From a virus: a stretch of DNA of 29,023 bases. The notes beneath the pieces were generated by a model. That model was not told the DNA's origin and did no database searches. It saw only the letters and a list, made by a program, of their open reading frames with translations. The stretch lies in the IMG/VR virus record IMGVR_UViG_3300037042_001675, positions 1 through 29,023 of that record, one strand, 5' to 3'. The translations under genes and the position numbers were made by a program. Numbering within the stretch: the stretch's first letter is position 1; each line of letters opens with the position of its first letter. Shown one piece after another: positions 28,901-29,023 of the stretch.

Positions 28901-29023
28901 ATGATTATGAAAGCGACAGAAATTAGAATTGAAAGAACAAAGAGCTACGGACATTACCGAGTAACTGGAGTAGTAGAAGGTAGAGAAGTATCTTGCATCA
29001 CTACCAATAGTGAGGCCTTTGAT
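28901..29023 (+). CDS. Small unknown protein, second copy (truncated by window end)
   Basis: First 41 codons of the gene at 1001-1213; cut by the window edge. A 13-base patch (28939-28951) differs at 5 positions from the left copy, changing residues 13-15 region from Thr-Ser-Ser to Thr-Lys-Ser; the rest is identical. Confidence 0.65.
   Translation, partial: MIMKATEIRIERTKSYGHYRVTGVVEGREVSCITTNSEAFD

Larger units (their letters stand above)
27901..29023. repeat. Right copy of the diverged terminal repeat
   Basis: Corresponds base for base to 1-1123 with an offset of 27,900 and no gaps. Differences fall mainly at third codon positions and cluster in patches (for example 27999-28080, 28321-28440, 28561-28720), while 28741-28938 is identical. 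See left copy. Confidence 0.95.

Noticed and set aside
1-29023. Lysogeny module, tRNA genes, CRISPR arrays, insertion sequences
   Set aside because: No integrase or transposase reading frame, no regularly spaced repeats and no recognisable tRNA cloverleaf were found.

Overview
The window is essentially one complete small genome of a tailed, siphovirus-like phage infecting a member of the Bacteroidota (possibly a flavobacterium-like host). Evidence for the host group: genes start without Shine-Dalgarno sequences; two intergenic promoters match the Bacteroidota housekeeping pattern TTG-N19-TAnnTTTG; and several proteins belong to families typical of this phylum or its phages (VirE-N/BT4734-type primase, DUF3127 ssDNA-binding protein, lipoprotein with an LISC lipobox). 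No integrase, excisionase or clear lysogeny repressor is visible. The first ~1.12 kb recurs at offset +27,900, so the unit is ~27.9 kb, but the two copies are not identical: the exonuclease gene differs at about 70 of 780 bases and only 6 of 259 residues.

Layout. (1) 88-2476: exonuclease, a host-type promoter, then small unknown genes, an HTH protein and a stand-alone DnaA domain IV-like protein. (2) 2477-2729: terminator and a repeat-rich, AT-rich stretch that is the best candidate for a replication origin. (3) 2730-8176: replication and recombination genes (primase-SF3 helicase, VRR-NUC nuclease, ERF annealing protein, YqaJ-like exonuclease, SSB-like DUF3127) with small accessory genes. (4) 8154-9313: small genes ending in a divergent sigma-factor-like protein. 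(5) 9291-11912: head-associated and packaging genes with both terminase subunits. (6) 11944-20381: tail genes (two large distal-tail proteins, tape measure, tail terminator-like, fibre-like). (7) 20370-21624: two tandem paralogous genes on the minus strand, tail-chaperone-like, the only reversed genes. (8) 21668-24152: protease-scaffold, major capsid protein and a probable tail tube protein. (9) 24232-27991: structural protein, portal, connector, holin, endolysin-like protein and a one-protein (u-)spanin, leading back into the exonuclease.

The most interesting result is regulatory. Five sites share TTWAACA - 15 to 17 bases - YAATATAGGTA directly against a start codon, and each heads one of the late transcription units (9291, 11944, 19163, 21668, 24232). 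The first lies inside the 3' end of the sigma-like gene. Together these suggest a phage-specific late promoter class read by a phage-encoded sigma-like factor, probably giving leaderless or almost leaderless mRNAs. At 21637-21664 one of these promoters physically overlaps a host-type promoter for the reversed genes, a possible switch.
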